Source: Methanolobus psychrotolerans
GTDB lineage: Archaea > Halobacteriota > Methanosarcinia > Methanosarcinales > Methanosarcinaceae
Assembly (NCBI RefSeq): GCF_002243045.1
Contig: NZ_MBKP01000004.1
Span: 124,001-188,000 of the forward strand
Reading direction: 5' to 3'
Length of the DNA: 64,000 nt
Under the pieces are notes generated by a model, which made no database searches, had not been told where the DNA came from, and saw only the letters and a program-made list of their open reading frames with translations. Both the position numbers and the translations under genes were made by a program. The stretch's first letter is position 1. Each line of letters begins with the position of its first letter. Below, piece after piece: positions 25,419 through 34,006 of this stretch.

Positions 25419-26447
25419 TTACTGGCAGAACCTGGCAACAAGGGCTTCAAGCTGTATTCTCTCGTTTGCAGCTTCTGTCATGTAGAAATCGGTGTCTGCT
25501 ATCTTTGTTATCCACCCGGCAATGATATCCTCAGATTCGTTCGAATCAACTGTTACCTTATGCAACTTGAGCAGTATTTCCTGCCCGGACAGCCCTTCTT
25601 CAAGGATGAGGGCATCAATGTATTTCCTGGCTTCAAGAATGTCTTTTGAAATGATCGATTCAAAGAGCTTTGCTACATTCCCTGATTGTTCCCCCAGTGT
25701 TGCATCATATATTTGTTGCGGTCCAATAGTATCGATCCCTGGTTGTATGGATGCTATCTGGAGCGTGTTCAATGCCCTGGCAACATTGCCCCTGGCATGA
25801 TATACCAACGCATCTGTACCATCAATGCTGACAGAAAGCCCTTCAGCTTCAATTATTTTGGAAATGAATTTTCCAAGTTTGTCATCTGAAACATGCGTGA
25901 AGAACAGCTGTAATCCCCTTGACCTGAGCGGTGTTATCAGTTTTGAAGGCTGGGTTGTTGAGAGTATAAAACGACATGTGGCTGTATATTTTTCCATGAT
26001 TCTTCTAAGGGCGTGCTGTGAATCTGAATTCAGTGACTCGGCATTATCAATGAATATTATCTTAAAATCAGCATCCATAGGTGCCATACCTGCATATTCA
26101 TTTATGATTTCTTTGAAAATATAAATTACACTTTTATCTATTTTCTTTGGATCATCTGTTCCAATGATGCGTATAAACCTTTTGTCACGTACAAGGTAGT
26201 TTTTTCCCTGTTCAAAAAAATCAGATGCATTGAAGTATGCCAGATTACGTTCATAGCCATCCCCATATATCTCACGGGCAATTGCAAAGGCTGTGCTTGA
26301 CTTGCCTGAGTTTTCCGGTCCATGGAATACAAGGTGTGGGAGGTTGTTGGACATGGCCAGTTTTCTGACCATGTCTACTGATTGCTCATTGCCTACGATA
26401 TCTTCCAGGCTATTTGGCCGGTATTTTACAGTCCACAGGTCCCTCAA
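25419..26447 (-). CDS. Replication factor C small subunit, divergent (RfcS2-like)
   Basis: 342 residues of clamp-loader AAA+ ATPase with C-terminal collar. Walker A is GPENSGKSS (43-51); Walker B is IFIDNAES (131-138) instead of the usual LDEAD, and the SRC arginine-finger motif is SRG (166-168). These changes suggest weakened ATP hydrolysis. Methanosarcina acetivorans is known to have two small subunits plus a large one, and this gene looks like the second, less canonical small subunit. It is 17 bases downstream of secD. Confidence 0.8.
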   Translation of the reverse strand: MRDLWTVKYRPNSLEDIVGNEQSVDMVRKLAMSNNLPHLVFHGPENSGKSSTAFAIAREIYGDGYERNLAYFNASDFFEQGKNYLVRDKRFIRIIGTDDPKKIDKSVIYIFKEIINEYAGMAPMDADFKIIFIDNAESLNSDSQHALRRIMEKYTATCRFILSTTQPSKLITPLRSRGLQLFFTHVSDDKLGKFISKIIEAEGLSVSIDGTDALVYHARGNVARALNTLQIASIQPGIDTIGPQQIYDATLGEQSGNVAKLFESIISKDILEARKYIDALILEEGLSGQEILLKLHKVTVDSNESEDIIAGWITKIADTDFYMTEAANERIQLEALVARFCQ

Positions 26448-26464
26448 ACACTCACCTCTCCTTC

Positions 26465-28159
26465 TTATTCGGTGTTCATTGGGTTCGTTTCAAGAACTTC
26501 AGGTATCACTCTGGCATATGCCGGCCTTGCAATGAATATGCCTATCAGGACGCCCACGATGGTGGTAATTGCAAATCCCTTAAGTGCACCGAATCCCATG
26601 AAGACCAGAGGTGACATTGCAAGAATGGTAGTTGCAGCGGCTGCAAATATTATGGCGAATGCCTTGTTTATCCTGGAAAGGTATACTTTCTTAGGAGGTA
26701 GCTTTCCTTCATAAAGTACCTCATCAGTGATGATGACAAGGTGGTCAATACCTGTTCCTATGACTGCTATTATGCCTGCAATGCTTGCAAGATCAAGTTG
26801 CCATCCGGTTGCTGCTGCAAAACCAAGTATCATTATGACTTCACTTACAGAAGTGCCTACCATTGGTAATAGTATGGCTTTTTTGTTGTATTTTCTATAT
26901 ATCACGAATGCAACACCAAAAAGTGCAAGGAACCCTGCAAGAACTGCCTGCTCTTTGAACTGTTTTCCAAGTGTGGCATCGACCTGACCTGAACCTACAA
27001 GTTCCACATTTACTGGCAAAGCACCTGCACGCAGATGTATCTGCAGTTGTTCCGCCCTTGCCTTGCTATCCTCGTCAGGGCCCGTGGATGCCTGCCATGA
27101 ATATATCGGCACATCCTCAAGGCGGGCTGCGGCTGAATGGCTGAGTGGTGCACTGTAAACCTCTCTGTCATCAAGATACATTATCAGATTATGTGACAAA
27201 GGGTCCTGGGTTGCACCGGTCTCTATGGCCGCTTTCTGAAGTGCAAGAGCACCGGCATCTGTAAGGGTGAAAGGCACATACCACTGTCCGTCCATGTCAT
27301 TGTATCCAACAATACTTACAGCCTGGATCTCATCCCCGTAAAGCACATGTCTAGACTCATTTCCCTGGGTAGCTATCCGTATCTCGAATTTACCTGGCCT
27401 TTCTGCGATGTTCTTGGCGGTTGCAAGGTCAATTCCTGCAAAATCAATGAGTATGTAATCATCACCTACTGTTTTTACCGGTATGTCCTTAAGTCCAAGG
27501 GAATTGAGCTTATCACTAAGTATCTCTTTTGTCAGGTCTCTTGTCTCTACTGTAACGCCTTCTTTGTAGATGGCATCTCCAATGGCATCGGTTACAATAG
27601 ATCCTCCTACAACTACCATGAGTCTTTCAAGCTCCTCCTGGGAAACAGCGGTCCTGATCTCGTATTGCACTCCATTGGAAACAAGTACTGGTATGACTTC
27701 GGCTTTTAGTGAATCTGACAGGTATGTGCTTATGAGGTTTTCTTTTGATGTGTGGAGCGTCACTTCTGTTATATTGTTACTTTGGGAAATGGTTGCCTGC
27801 CCAACACCAAGTTGTTCCATCTGGTTGTTCTTCAGTATCGAATCGGATGTGAATGTGACTTTTGTTCCGTCGTCCCTTTCATCGACCGACTTGATCTCAA
27901 TGTTCTCTCCAAGGCTGATATTTACTATTTCCCTGACCAAGAGGCCACTATCAGCATCAAGTTGCGCAACAGCACCCTGGAGTTTCACCTGAAGCCAGGA
28001 TCCACCCTGAAGGTCAAGACCATAGTTCAGGTTGCTCGTGAAACCTTCGTCTGAAGAGTACCATGGTTGTATGAAAAATAAGGAGGCAATTATTGCCAGT
28101 GCGAACAGAATTATCCGGTAGTCCCGGTAAATGCTCTGTTGCTGCTCGTCATCTCTCAT
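26465..28159 (-). CDS. secD: Protein-export membrane protein SecD
   Basis: 564 residues. One N-terminal transmembrane helix, the D1 motif LNYGLDLQGGSWLQVKL, a large extracytoplasmic domain, then five C-terminal helices with GIIAVIGTGIDHLVIITDE (D5-like). With SecF it assists SecYEG-driven protein export and uses the ion gradient. In archaea secF normally precedes secD, as here, and the two overlap by 4 bases (ATGA). The start MRDDEQQQ follows directly from this coupling. Confidence 0.93.
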   Translation of the reverse strand: MRDDEQQQSIYRDYRIILFALAIIASLFFIQPWYSSDEGFTSNLNYGLDLQGGSWLQVKLQGAVAQLDADSGLLVREIVNISLGENIEIKSVDERDDGTKVTFTSDSILKNNQMEQLGVGQATISQSNNITEVTLHTSKENLISTYLSDSLKAEVIPVLVSNGVQYEIRTAVSQEELERLMVVVGGSIVTDAIGDAIYKEGVTVETRDLTKEILSDKLNSLGLKDIPVKTVGDDYILIDFAGIDLATAKNIAERPGKFEIRIATQGNESRHVLYGDEIQAVSIVGYNDMDGQWYVPFTLTDAGALALQKAAIETGATQDPLSHNLIMYLDDREVYSAPLSHSAAARLEDVPIYSWQASTGPDEDSKARAEQLQIHLRAGALPVNVELVGSGQVDATLGKQFKEQAVLAGFLALFGVAFVIYRKYNKKAILLPMVGTSVSEVIMILGFAAATGWQLDLASIAGIIAVIGTGIDHLVIITDEVLYEGKLPPKKVYLSRINKAFAIIFAAAATTILAMSPLVFMGFGALKGFAITTIVGVLIGIFIARPAYARVIPEVLETNPMNTE

Positions 28160-29058
28160 GCTTTACGCCTCCTTGCACCATTTTTAGTCACATACCATCT
28201 CAATATGGATGTGTTAAGCATCCAGGTATTCATAAGATCTGCTACCAGTCCGAAGATCAGTACAATGGATATGTTTGAAAGGAGGGTTATCTGTGAAAGT
28301 GATGAACTGAGCAGGTAGGAATAAGTGGATACCAGGTACATCACTATAAGTGCGGCAAGTGTTGTAGTTGTCATGGTAACACCTGTATGCATGGCACTGG
28401 TAATGTTCTCCTGGGGCGTCCCCCTTCTTTTGAGAACCCGCGTGTTAAGCAATATATCACTATCAACCGAATAACCGATGATCATTAGCAGGGCTGCTAC
28501 GGTTCCCAGAGATAATTCTATCCCGACAACATTCATAAAAGCCGCTGCTATTATTATGTCTGATAATGCCGATACTACTACTGCAATTGATGGCACGAAT
28601 GTCTTGAAGATCAAAAATATCAGGATAGCCATGCCGATGAATGATATTATTACTGCGTTTACAGCCTGTTTCTGGAGGCTTGTTCCGTATACAGGTCCTA
28701 TCTGGTTTATTTCCACGCTGGTGTAGGAGCCTACTGCATTACTTATAAGATCATGTTGCATTTCGTCATTCATGGGTCCGAATTGCATTATGACGCGGGA
28801 TCCGGTCTGCCTGATATCGTTTATTGGATAATCGACAAATCTCTCCTCAAGAGATTGTACACTTTCCTCAGTCGCAACGGAAATCATTGTTCCGCCTTTA
28901 AATTCCATTCCAAGCTTGACAGGTGCACCGGTACTTGCGAAAGTGAATGCTAGTATCAATAATGCAATCACGAATATCGCAAGCGGTATTGCTGCAAGCT
29001 GACGATTGTTGTGCTTTCTAACAAAAGAATCTAAACGTTCAGTCAAACCGACTTCCAT
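28156..29058 (-). CDS. secF: Protein-export membrane protein SecF
   Basis: 300 residues, six transmembrane helices. The first periplasm-like segment holds KLGMEFKGGTMISVATEE; the C-terminal half contains GYSVDSDILLNTRVLKRRG, the conserved SecF D-R motif, and a GVTMTTTTLAALIVMYL helix. Partner of SecD, which it overlaps. The 112 bases upstream separate it from the divergent deaminase gene. Confidence 0.93.
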   Translation of the reverse strand: MEVGLTERLDSFVRKHNNRQLAAIPLAIFVIALLILAFTFASTGAPVKLGMEFKGGTMISVATEESVQSLEERFVDYPINDIRQTGSRVIMQFGPMNDEMQHDLISNAVGSYTSVEINQIGPVYGTSLQKQAVNAVIISFIGMAILIFLIFKTFVPSIAVVVSALSDIIIAAAFMNVVGIELSLGTVAALLMIIGYSVDSDILLNTRVLKRRGTPQENITSAMHTGVTMTTTTLAALIVMYLVSTYSYLLSSSLSQITLLSNISIVLIFGLVADLMNTWMLNTSILRWYVTKNGARRRKA

Positions 29059-29137
29059 GTTTCTATGCTCCAGAATAATAGGTTCTCAATTCCGGCTGTA
29101 AATTTATGAAATTGATGAATACACTCTTACACTACAA

Positions 29138-29149
29138 CTTATATATACC
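29138..29149 (+). promoter_or_regulatory. TATA box of the deaminase gene
   Basis: CTTATATATACC starts 34 bases before ATG 29172, so the mRNA should begin within a few bases of the start codon. This favours 29172 over the ATG at 29106, which lies upstream of the box. Confidence 0.6.
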
Positions 29150-29171
29150 ACTTACTGCTTCTTTTAGAGCA

Positions 29172-29633
29172 ATGACAGACAGGCCAAGTATAGATGAGTA
29201 TTTTCTTGAGATCGCTACAGTTGTGTCTAAACGTTCCACATGCCTTCGAAACAAGGTTGGTGCTGTGATCGCAAGGGACAAGCGTATACTGTCCACTGGC
29301 TATAATGGTGCTCCAAGGAACATGCAGCATTGTCTTGATATAGGCTGTATCAGGCAGCAGAACAACATTGCTTCGGGTACACGCCATGAGAAATGCAGGG
29401 CAGTGCACGCAGAACAGAATGCTATAATCCAGGCCGCCCTTCATGGAGTAAGTACTGATAGTGCGACACTTTACTGCACTCACCAGCCGTGTATATTGTG
29501 TGCCAAGATGATCATAAATTCCAATATCAAACGGGTTGTCTATATTAATCCTTATCCTGACACGGATGCTCTTGATTTCTTCTCTGAGTCTGGCGTTGAA
29601 GTAGTTAATATCGCTATTTCAGACTTTACTTAA
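29172..29633 (+). CDS. dCMP/cytidine deaminase family zinc enzyme
   Basis: 153 residues from ATG 29172. Zinc site: the HAE motif in [12 protein letters not shown] and [12 protein letters not shown] (PCxxC). The length and N-terminal [20 protein letters not shown] match dCMP deaminases, which make dUMP for thymidylate synthesis. It fits with the anaerobic ribonucleotide reductase operon elsewhere in the window. The 3' end overlaps cofE by 15 bases, tail to tail. Confidence 0.85.
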   Translation: MTDRPSIDEYFLEIATVVSKRSTCLRNKVGAVIARDKRILSTGYNGAPRNMQHCLDIGCIRQQNNIASGTRHEKCRAVHAEQNAIIQAALHGVSTDSATLYCTHQPCILCAKMIINSNIKRVVYINPYPDTDALDFFSESGVEVVNIAISDFT

Positions 29634-30377
29634 GCAGCGAAGTCCCTTTTTAATTACATCTTCCCGGTCACTGCGGTACATCTCTTTTATTGAACCATCA
29701 TCTGATCTGAGTTCCAGTCCTCTCAGAATGACTACCGGGTATCCTCCATCACCTTCGCCCATCAGCAGATTGGCTGCACCTGCAATCTCATCTGCTATGG
29801 CTTCCTCGGTAATTGCCAGGGTATTACCAAAGAGATCTTTTTGTCCTTTCCAGTTCTTGATCGGATGTATCCTGTAGACACCGATGGCGATACCTGTCTG
29901 ACCTATCTTAAATGCCCTGCCATTGGTGTCGGTAACTATAACGCTTATCTTTTTTCCCGTTTGATTTTCAATGCCTACGCCAATAATTTTTGCACTCTGG
30001 TCCGGGTCTGCCGGAAGGTCGACCATGTATCCTTTATCGACATTAGATTCATCAATTCCTGCTTTGATACAGACATGTCCATTGTCTGTTTCCACAAGGA
30101 AGATGGGATGATCCACCAGGATTTCACGACTGCGGTTAAGGACTGCCTGCACAAATCTGGCATCAAGACCATGTTTGCCTGCAATTTTTTTCGCTTCTTC
30201 TCCTGCGGTGATGTCCTCCAGCCTGAACATCCTGCCTTCAGCCTTCGCAACGATAGTGGATGCTATAACTATGACATCATTGTTCTGAATACTTGTTCTT
30301 TCACAGATGATCGATGCAATGTTATCCCCTTTTTTGATAAGGGGTATGTTTTCCACAGTAAAGACATGCATTTTCAA
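29619..30377 (-). CDS. cofE: Coenzyme F420-0:L-glutamate ligase
   Basis: 252 residues. It adds glutamates to F420-0 using GTP, building the polyglutamate tail of the hydride carrier coenzyme F420. Family segments visible: [44 protein letters not shown] and a C-terminal AAELLM-like [21 protein letters not shown]. Length is normal. The start ATG at 30377 is the second candidate methionine-rich start (MKMHVFTVE) and has no close ribosome binding site. Confidence 0.93.
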   Translation of the reverse strand: MKMHVFTVENIPLIKKGDNIASIICERTSIQNNDVIVIASTIVAKAEGRMFRLEDITAGEEAKKIAGKHGLDARFVQAVLNRSREILVDHPIFLVETDNGHVCIKAGIDESNVDKGYMVDLPADPDQSAKIIGVGIENQTGKKISVIVTDTNGRAFKIGQTGIAIGVYRIHPIKNWKGQKDLFGNTLAITEEAIADEIAGAANLLMGEGDGGYPVVILRGLELRSDDGSIKEMYRSDREDVIKKGLRCLSKV

Positions 30378-30608
30378 TAGATTCTCCGGAAAAATAGGGT
30401 TCTGTTATATTTCAAAAATGTTGCTATGTTAATTTATGCTTACTTTATTTAGTACAATATTATTTGATTTTTGGTCAAATCCGGCATACTATTTAATGAG
30501 TGATTCTATCAGGATACATATATTGTATTAATCAGGACTTATATAAGCAATCGATGGGCAGAAACCTGCAATAATTAGACTTCATCGTGTTTGAAAACTG
30601 AAAAGATG

Positions 30609-30618
30609 ATATAGTATA
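30609..30618 (+). promoter_or_regulatory. TATA-like box of the C/D sRNA
   Basis: ATATAGTATA sits about 25 bases before the first base of the sRNA terminal stem at 30636, the spacing expected for an archaeal promoter driving that RNA directly. Confidence 0.5.
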
Positions 30619-30635
30619 GGTTCCTATTGTCACAT

Positions 30636-30697
30636 GCGGCGATGATGACAGTTACCCCGACTGAGCAAAGGCTGATGATATTTCTAACTGATGCCGC
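30636..30697 (+). ncRNA. C/D box guide sRNA
   Basis: All four boxes and a closing stem are present in order: terminal stem GCGGC 30636-30640, C box ATGATGA 30642-30648, 12-base guide 30649-30660, D' box CTGA 30661-30664, 8-base spacer, C' box TGATGA 30673-30678, 9-base segment, D box CTGA 30688-30691, and stem GCCGC 30693-30697. Archaeal C/D sRNAs direct 2'-O-methylation with L7Ae, Nop5 and fibrillarin. The D' guide would pair with 5'-TCGGGGTAACTG, placing the methyl on the third G of the GGGG run (N+5 rule). The target rRNA or tRNA is not identified. The C'-D segment is short for a guide. Confidence 0.8.
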
Positions 30698-30723
30698 AAA
30701 ATAAAGGGGAATACAAAATATAA

Positions 30724-30748
30724 AACGTCCCATGTTATCATGGGCGTT
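30724..30748. terminator. Hairpin between sRNA and hsp20
   Basis: AACG-(T)-CCCATG pairs with CATGGG-CGTT around a TTAT loop, 10 bp with one bulged T. On the minus strand it is followed by TTATATTTTGTATTC, so it is best placed to end the hsp20 transcript, whose stop codon is 16 bases upstream. Confidence 0.5.
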
Positions 30749-30763
30749 TATTGCAAAAATGTT

Positions 30764-31225
30764 TTATTCTATCATAATCCTATGCTTATCTTCGATCTCA
30801 GCTTTTGGTAGTGTTATGGTGAGCACTCCGTCCTCAAGTTTTGCACTTGCTGCATCTTCATTGACTGCAGAAGGTAAACTGAACGCACGTGAAAACCTGC
30901 TGTAAGTGCGCTCACGCATCAGGTAGCCCTCTTTCTCATCTTCGGATTCTTTATGCGTATTGGCACTGATCCATACCCTGTTATCCCGGATATCGATGTT
31001 GATATCTTTCTTGTCGACACCAGGAAGGTCTGTTGTGACAACAATATTGTCATCTTTCTCCTTTATGTCTATAAGAGGGGAAAGTGTATCAATATCAATC
31101 ATTTCAGATTTTGTTTCCCCTTCTCCGAATAGGCGATTGAGGCGTCCTTGCATGTGTCTCATTTCTTCGAAAGGATCCCAGCTTGAAACAGAAGCAGGCC
31201 TCCATGGTGTTAATCCAAACTTCAT
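30764..31225 (-). CDS. hsp20: Small heat shock protein, Hsp20 family
   Basis: 153 residues. The alpha-crystallin domain spans about 45-145 (ISPLIDIKEKDDNIVVTTDL..., KLEDGVLTITLPKAE with the conserved GVLTI strand) and an IMI motif at the extreme C-terminus docks neighbouring subunits. The N-terminus is short with WDPFEEM. It is an ATP-independent holdase chaperone. A strong TATA box lies about 80 bases upstream and the leader is about 60 bases, suggesting stress-regulated transcription. Confidence 0.93.
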   Translation of the reverse strand: MKFGLTPWRPASVSSWDPFEEMRHMQGRLNRLFGEGETKSEMIDIDTLSPLIDIKEKDDNIVVTTDLPGVDKKDINIDIRDNRVWISANTHKESEDEKEGYLMRERTYSRFSRAFSLPSAVNEDAASAKLEDGVLTITLPKAEIEDKHRIMIE

Positions 31226-31303
31226 TCTACCACTCCCATTTAATTATAGGTGAAACTATCCGTAGTCTTACTACTCCCACCAATTAATATTATCTTCGTG
31301 GTC

Positions 31304-31316
31304 CTATTTATAAATG
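31304..31316 (-). promoter_or_regulatory. TATA box of hsp20
   Basis: On the minus strand CATTTATAAATAG matches a strong archaeal BRE/TATA element, with the start codon about 80 bases downstream and a GGGAGTGG stretch just before the ATG. Confidence 0.6.
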
Positions 31317-31354
31317 GTGAGCCGGACAGTGGCTCAAAAAAAGATATCAGTGGA

Positions 31355-32560
31355 CTATTGTGCCCACTTATTATTGATCAGCATTCCTACAAGGTCAGCT
31401 GCATATACTGTTCCAAGTGAACCTTTTTTCACAGATTCCTCATCAAAGGCATCTGCATTGTCAGGTTTGTCTTCTGATGTGCAGTAAATGGCTACAGGGA
31501 TTGGCACAGATGTGTGTGTTCTCAACGCAACAGGTGTGGGATGGTCCGGCAGGACCATAATGGTTACGTCTTCTTCCATATCTATGGCAGTTTTAAGAAC
31601 AGTGCCAACTACTTTCTCGTCGAAATCTTCTATGGCCTGTATCTTTGCTTTCATATTTCCCATGTGGCCTGCCTCGTCAGGTGCTTCTACGTGCACAAAC
31701 ACAAAATCATGGTCTTTAAGCGCTTCCATGGCGTACTCGGCTTTACCAATATAGTTTGTATCAAGGTATCCGGTGGCACCCGGGACTTCAATAACGTCAA
31801 GTCCTGCATAGATGCCTATTCCTTTTACAAGATCAACTGCTGAAATAATGGCACCGCTGAGTCCATACAGTTCGCTGAAGTGCGTGAATGCAGGCGCGAA
31901 GCCCTGTCCCCAGAGCCATATGGAGTTTCCTGGATTTTTACCTTCCTTGATTCTCTTTTGATTTACCGGGTGTCCTTCAAGTATTTTCATTGATCTTTCA
32001 GTGAGTTCGGAGACAATTTCGCTGTCTTCTCCTTTTGGCATATGTTCATACCTGTTCTCATCGATGACATCATGCGGGGGGACACATTCGGTATTTGCTC
32101 CAAGTCCTTTCTTTGCTACCATAAGGTGGCGGTAGCTGATCCCCGGATAGAACCTTACCTTTTCATCACCAAGTGCAGAATCAATACTCTCAATGAGTTC
32201 CTTTGCTTCTTCATTGGATATATGCCCGGAGCTGTAATCTGATATCAGGTCATCTTTAATAGTTATCAGGTTGCATCGGAATGCAACATCATCTTTTTCA
32301 AGTTCAACTCCCATGCTTGCAGCTTCAAGGGGTGACCTTCCTGAATAGTACTTTTTCGGATCATAGCCCACAATAGACATGTTTGCCACATCACTCCCGG
32401 GATGCAAGCCTTCAGGGACTGTTTGTGCCAGTCCTGCCCTGCCATACCTAGCAATATAATCCATGTTGGATGTGTTGGCTTTCTGAAGAACTGTCATGCC
32501 TCCAAGTTCTTCCATGGGCTCATCTGCCATGCCATCTCCGATTAGTACCACATATTTCAT
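31355..32560 (-). CDS. apgM: Cofactor-independent phosphoglycerate mutase, archaeal type
   Basis: 401 residues of the alkaline phosphatase superfamily. Metal ligands are in [11 protein letters not shown] near the start, the catalytic serine region in [14 protein letters not shown], and [16 protein letters not shown] with [13 protein letters not shown] at the end. It interconverts 3- and 2-phosphoglycerate in gluconeogenesis and glycolysis. The gene ends in UAG. The start [13 protein letters not shown] is fixed by the family N-terminus. It is transcribed divergently from the envelope protein gene at 32675. Confidence 0.93.
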   Translation of the reverse strand: MKYVVLIGDGMADEPMEELGGMTVLQKANTSNMDYIARYGRAGLAQTVPEGLHPGSDVANMSIVGYDPKKYYSGRSPLEAASMGVELEKDDVAFRCNLITIKDDLISDYSSGHISNEEAKELIESIDSALGDEKVRFYPGISYRHLMVAKKGLGANTECVPPHDVIDENRYEHMPKGEDSEIVSELTERSMKILEGHPVNQKRIKEGKNPGNSIWLWGQGFAPAFTHFSELYGLSGAIISAVDLVKGIGIYAGLDVIEVPGATGYLDTNYIGKAEYAMEALKDHDFVFVHVEAPDEAGHMGNMKAKIQAIEDFDEKVVGTVLKTAIDMEEDVTIMVLPDHPTPVALRTHTSVPIPVAIYCTSEDKPDNADAFDEESVKKGSLGTVYAADLVGMLINNKWAQ

Positions 32561-32674
32561 ATTTTCACCTATATTAATAGAAATAGATAAAACCTATAAC
32601 ACAGTAATATATGCTACAAGTTAAGTAGCATAATATTTTGTCATTTTTATCCGGTCGTATGTTGTGAGGTTTCG

Positions 32675-33901
32675 ATGAAATATATACATTTTGTAATCAT
32701 CTGCATTTGTCTTTTTGTCCTCTGGACTTCCCCAGCTGCGGGTGTAAGGACAGAGGCAATGATCCATTATTCGGAACCTGCTGTAAGCGTACAGGATGAA
32801 ATTTTTATGGAGCAGGGCTATTCCTTCAAGGTTGTGGATATGAACAGCAAAAGCGGGGACATCTGGGTAGAATTATACCTTAATGGGGAAGAGATAGAAC
32901 TGGATACCAACTTTGCAAAGGAAGAAGACCCGTTTGAATACGTTCGTTCAGTGGTAGAAAATGAAGATGGTGAAGAAGAAAACGAGGTTGACTATTTCAT
33001 TCTCAGGATAACTCCGGAAGGTTCTGTCAAAAAGTCAGATGGTGTAGTGTATTCTACAATCTATATTGAGCAATATCTTGACCCGATGGAAGATGTTGAT
33101 GATTATTTGATCCTGGATAAGAGTTATACATTAAAAGATGATTCAGAGCTTGAACTGTCTGCTCTTTATACGCTCCAGGCTATAGATGTGGATGATGGTG
33201 AGGTGTCTTTGGAACTCAGGCTCAACGGGAAGTTGCTAAAAGAAGATGAAGTTGAAGAAGGGAACTATTTTTACTACACTGTTTATTCCGATGGACAACC
33301 CAGAACCGTTTTCCTTGCAAACATAAAGGCTTTTTTCCAGACCGACGACACCATTACAGTTTTCCTCAAGCACGTATCTTTGCAGCAGGACCCTATATCC
33401 GTTACTGCCGATGTTCTTCCTGATGGGATTGACATCGATGTCGTTTCTCCGGTTGATGGTGGACTAAAAGCCGGGAGAATAGCTATTATAAGGTACTATG
33501 TCGATGAGTCTTTTCCTGAAGTGCGCATTCTGGTTGATGGGGAACTTACGGATTCCAGAAAATATGTCACTCCCGGAACTTATAAAACAGTGACTGAAGA
33601 GCTGGATGCAGGTGTCCATAAAGCAACACTTATGCTTATTGATGCTGACAATGAGATATCATATTATTCAGAAGAGTTTTCAGTGTCTGTTAATATAAGG
33701 GACAATATTACAGAATCAATAGCAGGAATTGCAAGTTCGGCTGCAGAAAGCCTTGGAAAGGACAATGGTTCAGCCAATAATTCCTCCAATTTCTCTCTTC
33801 CCTCTTTACCCTCTGCATCGAATGTCTCAAGCGTTATATCACTGATTGTAACAGCAGGGGTATTTGTAGTGTTTTTCCTGTTCTTCAAAAAGTTCAGGTG
33901 A
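32675..33901 (+). CDS. Exported, membrane-anchored S-layer-like protein
   Basis: 408 residues. Signal peptide at 1-23 (FVIICICLFVLWTSPAAG), then two acidic beta modules (EIFMEQGYSFKVVDMNSKSG and DKSYTLKDDSELELSALYTL) whose GYxxxVVxxD...VxLELxLNGxxL pattern resembles part of the S-layer domains of the large protein at 58363. A third beta domain follows (about 250-340), then a Ser/Asn-rich linker and a C-terminal helix VISLIVTAGVFVVFFLFF with a basic end. The protein should sit outside the cell, held by that helix. Function is unknown; a cell-envelope role is inferred. Confidence 0.7.
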   Translation: MKYIHFVIICICLFVLWTSPAAGVRTEAMIHYSEPAVSVQDEIFMEQGYSFKVVDMNSKSGDIWVELYLNGEEIELDTNFAKEEDPFEYVRSVVENEDGEEENEVDYFILRITPEGSVKKSDGVVYSTIYIEQYLDPMEDVDDYLILDKSYTLKDDSELELSALYTLQAIDVDDGEVSLELRLNGKLLKEDEVEEGNYFYYTVYSDGQPRTVFLANIKAFFQTDDTITVFLKHVSLQQDPISVTADVLPDGIDIDVVSPVDGGLKAGRIAIIRYYVDESFPEVRILVDGELTDSRKYVTPGTYKTVTEELDAGVHKATLMLIDADNEISYYSEEFSVSVNIRDNITESIAGIASSAAESLGKDNGSANNSSNFSLPSLPSASNVSSVISLIVTAGVFVVFFLFFKKFR

Positions 33902-34006
33902 CATTTTAATTTTATCGCTCAGAATAATGTTTGCTTTACTCATAATCTTTATATTAGTCTGTATTGTTTATAGACGAAATTATCTGACAAACTAAATGGT
34001 TGTATC

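Larger units (their letters stand above)
30378..30763. other. Intergenic region carrying an sRNA
   Basis: About 390 bases without a protein gene. It contains two TATA-like elements (30538-30547 and 30609-30618), a C/D box sRNA at 30636-30697 and a hairpin at 30724-30748. The part before 30530 is AT-rich and holds the cofE upstream region; nothing else is recognised. Confidence 0.6.

Noticed and set aside
30585-30625. A second C/D box RNA just upstream of the recognised one
   Set aside because: CTGA and GATGAT are present, but no matching C box, D box and terminal stem could be completed.
31319-31335. GAGCC-GGACAGT-GGCTC hairpin as terminator of apgM
   Set aside because: On the minus strand the T tract precedes the stem, so it does not look like a terminator; it may be chance.
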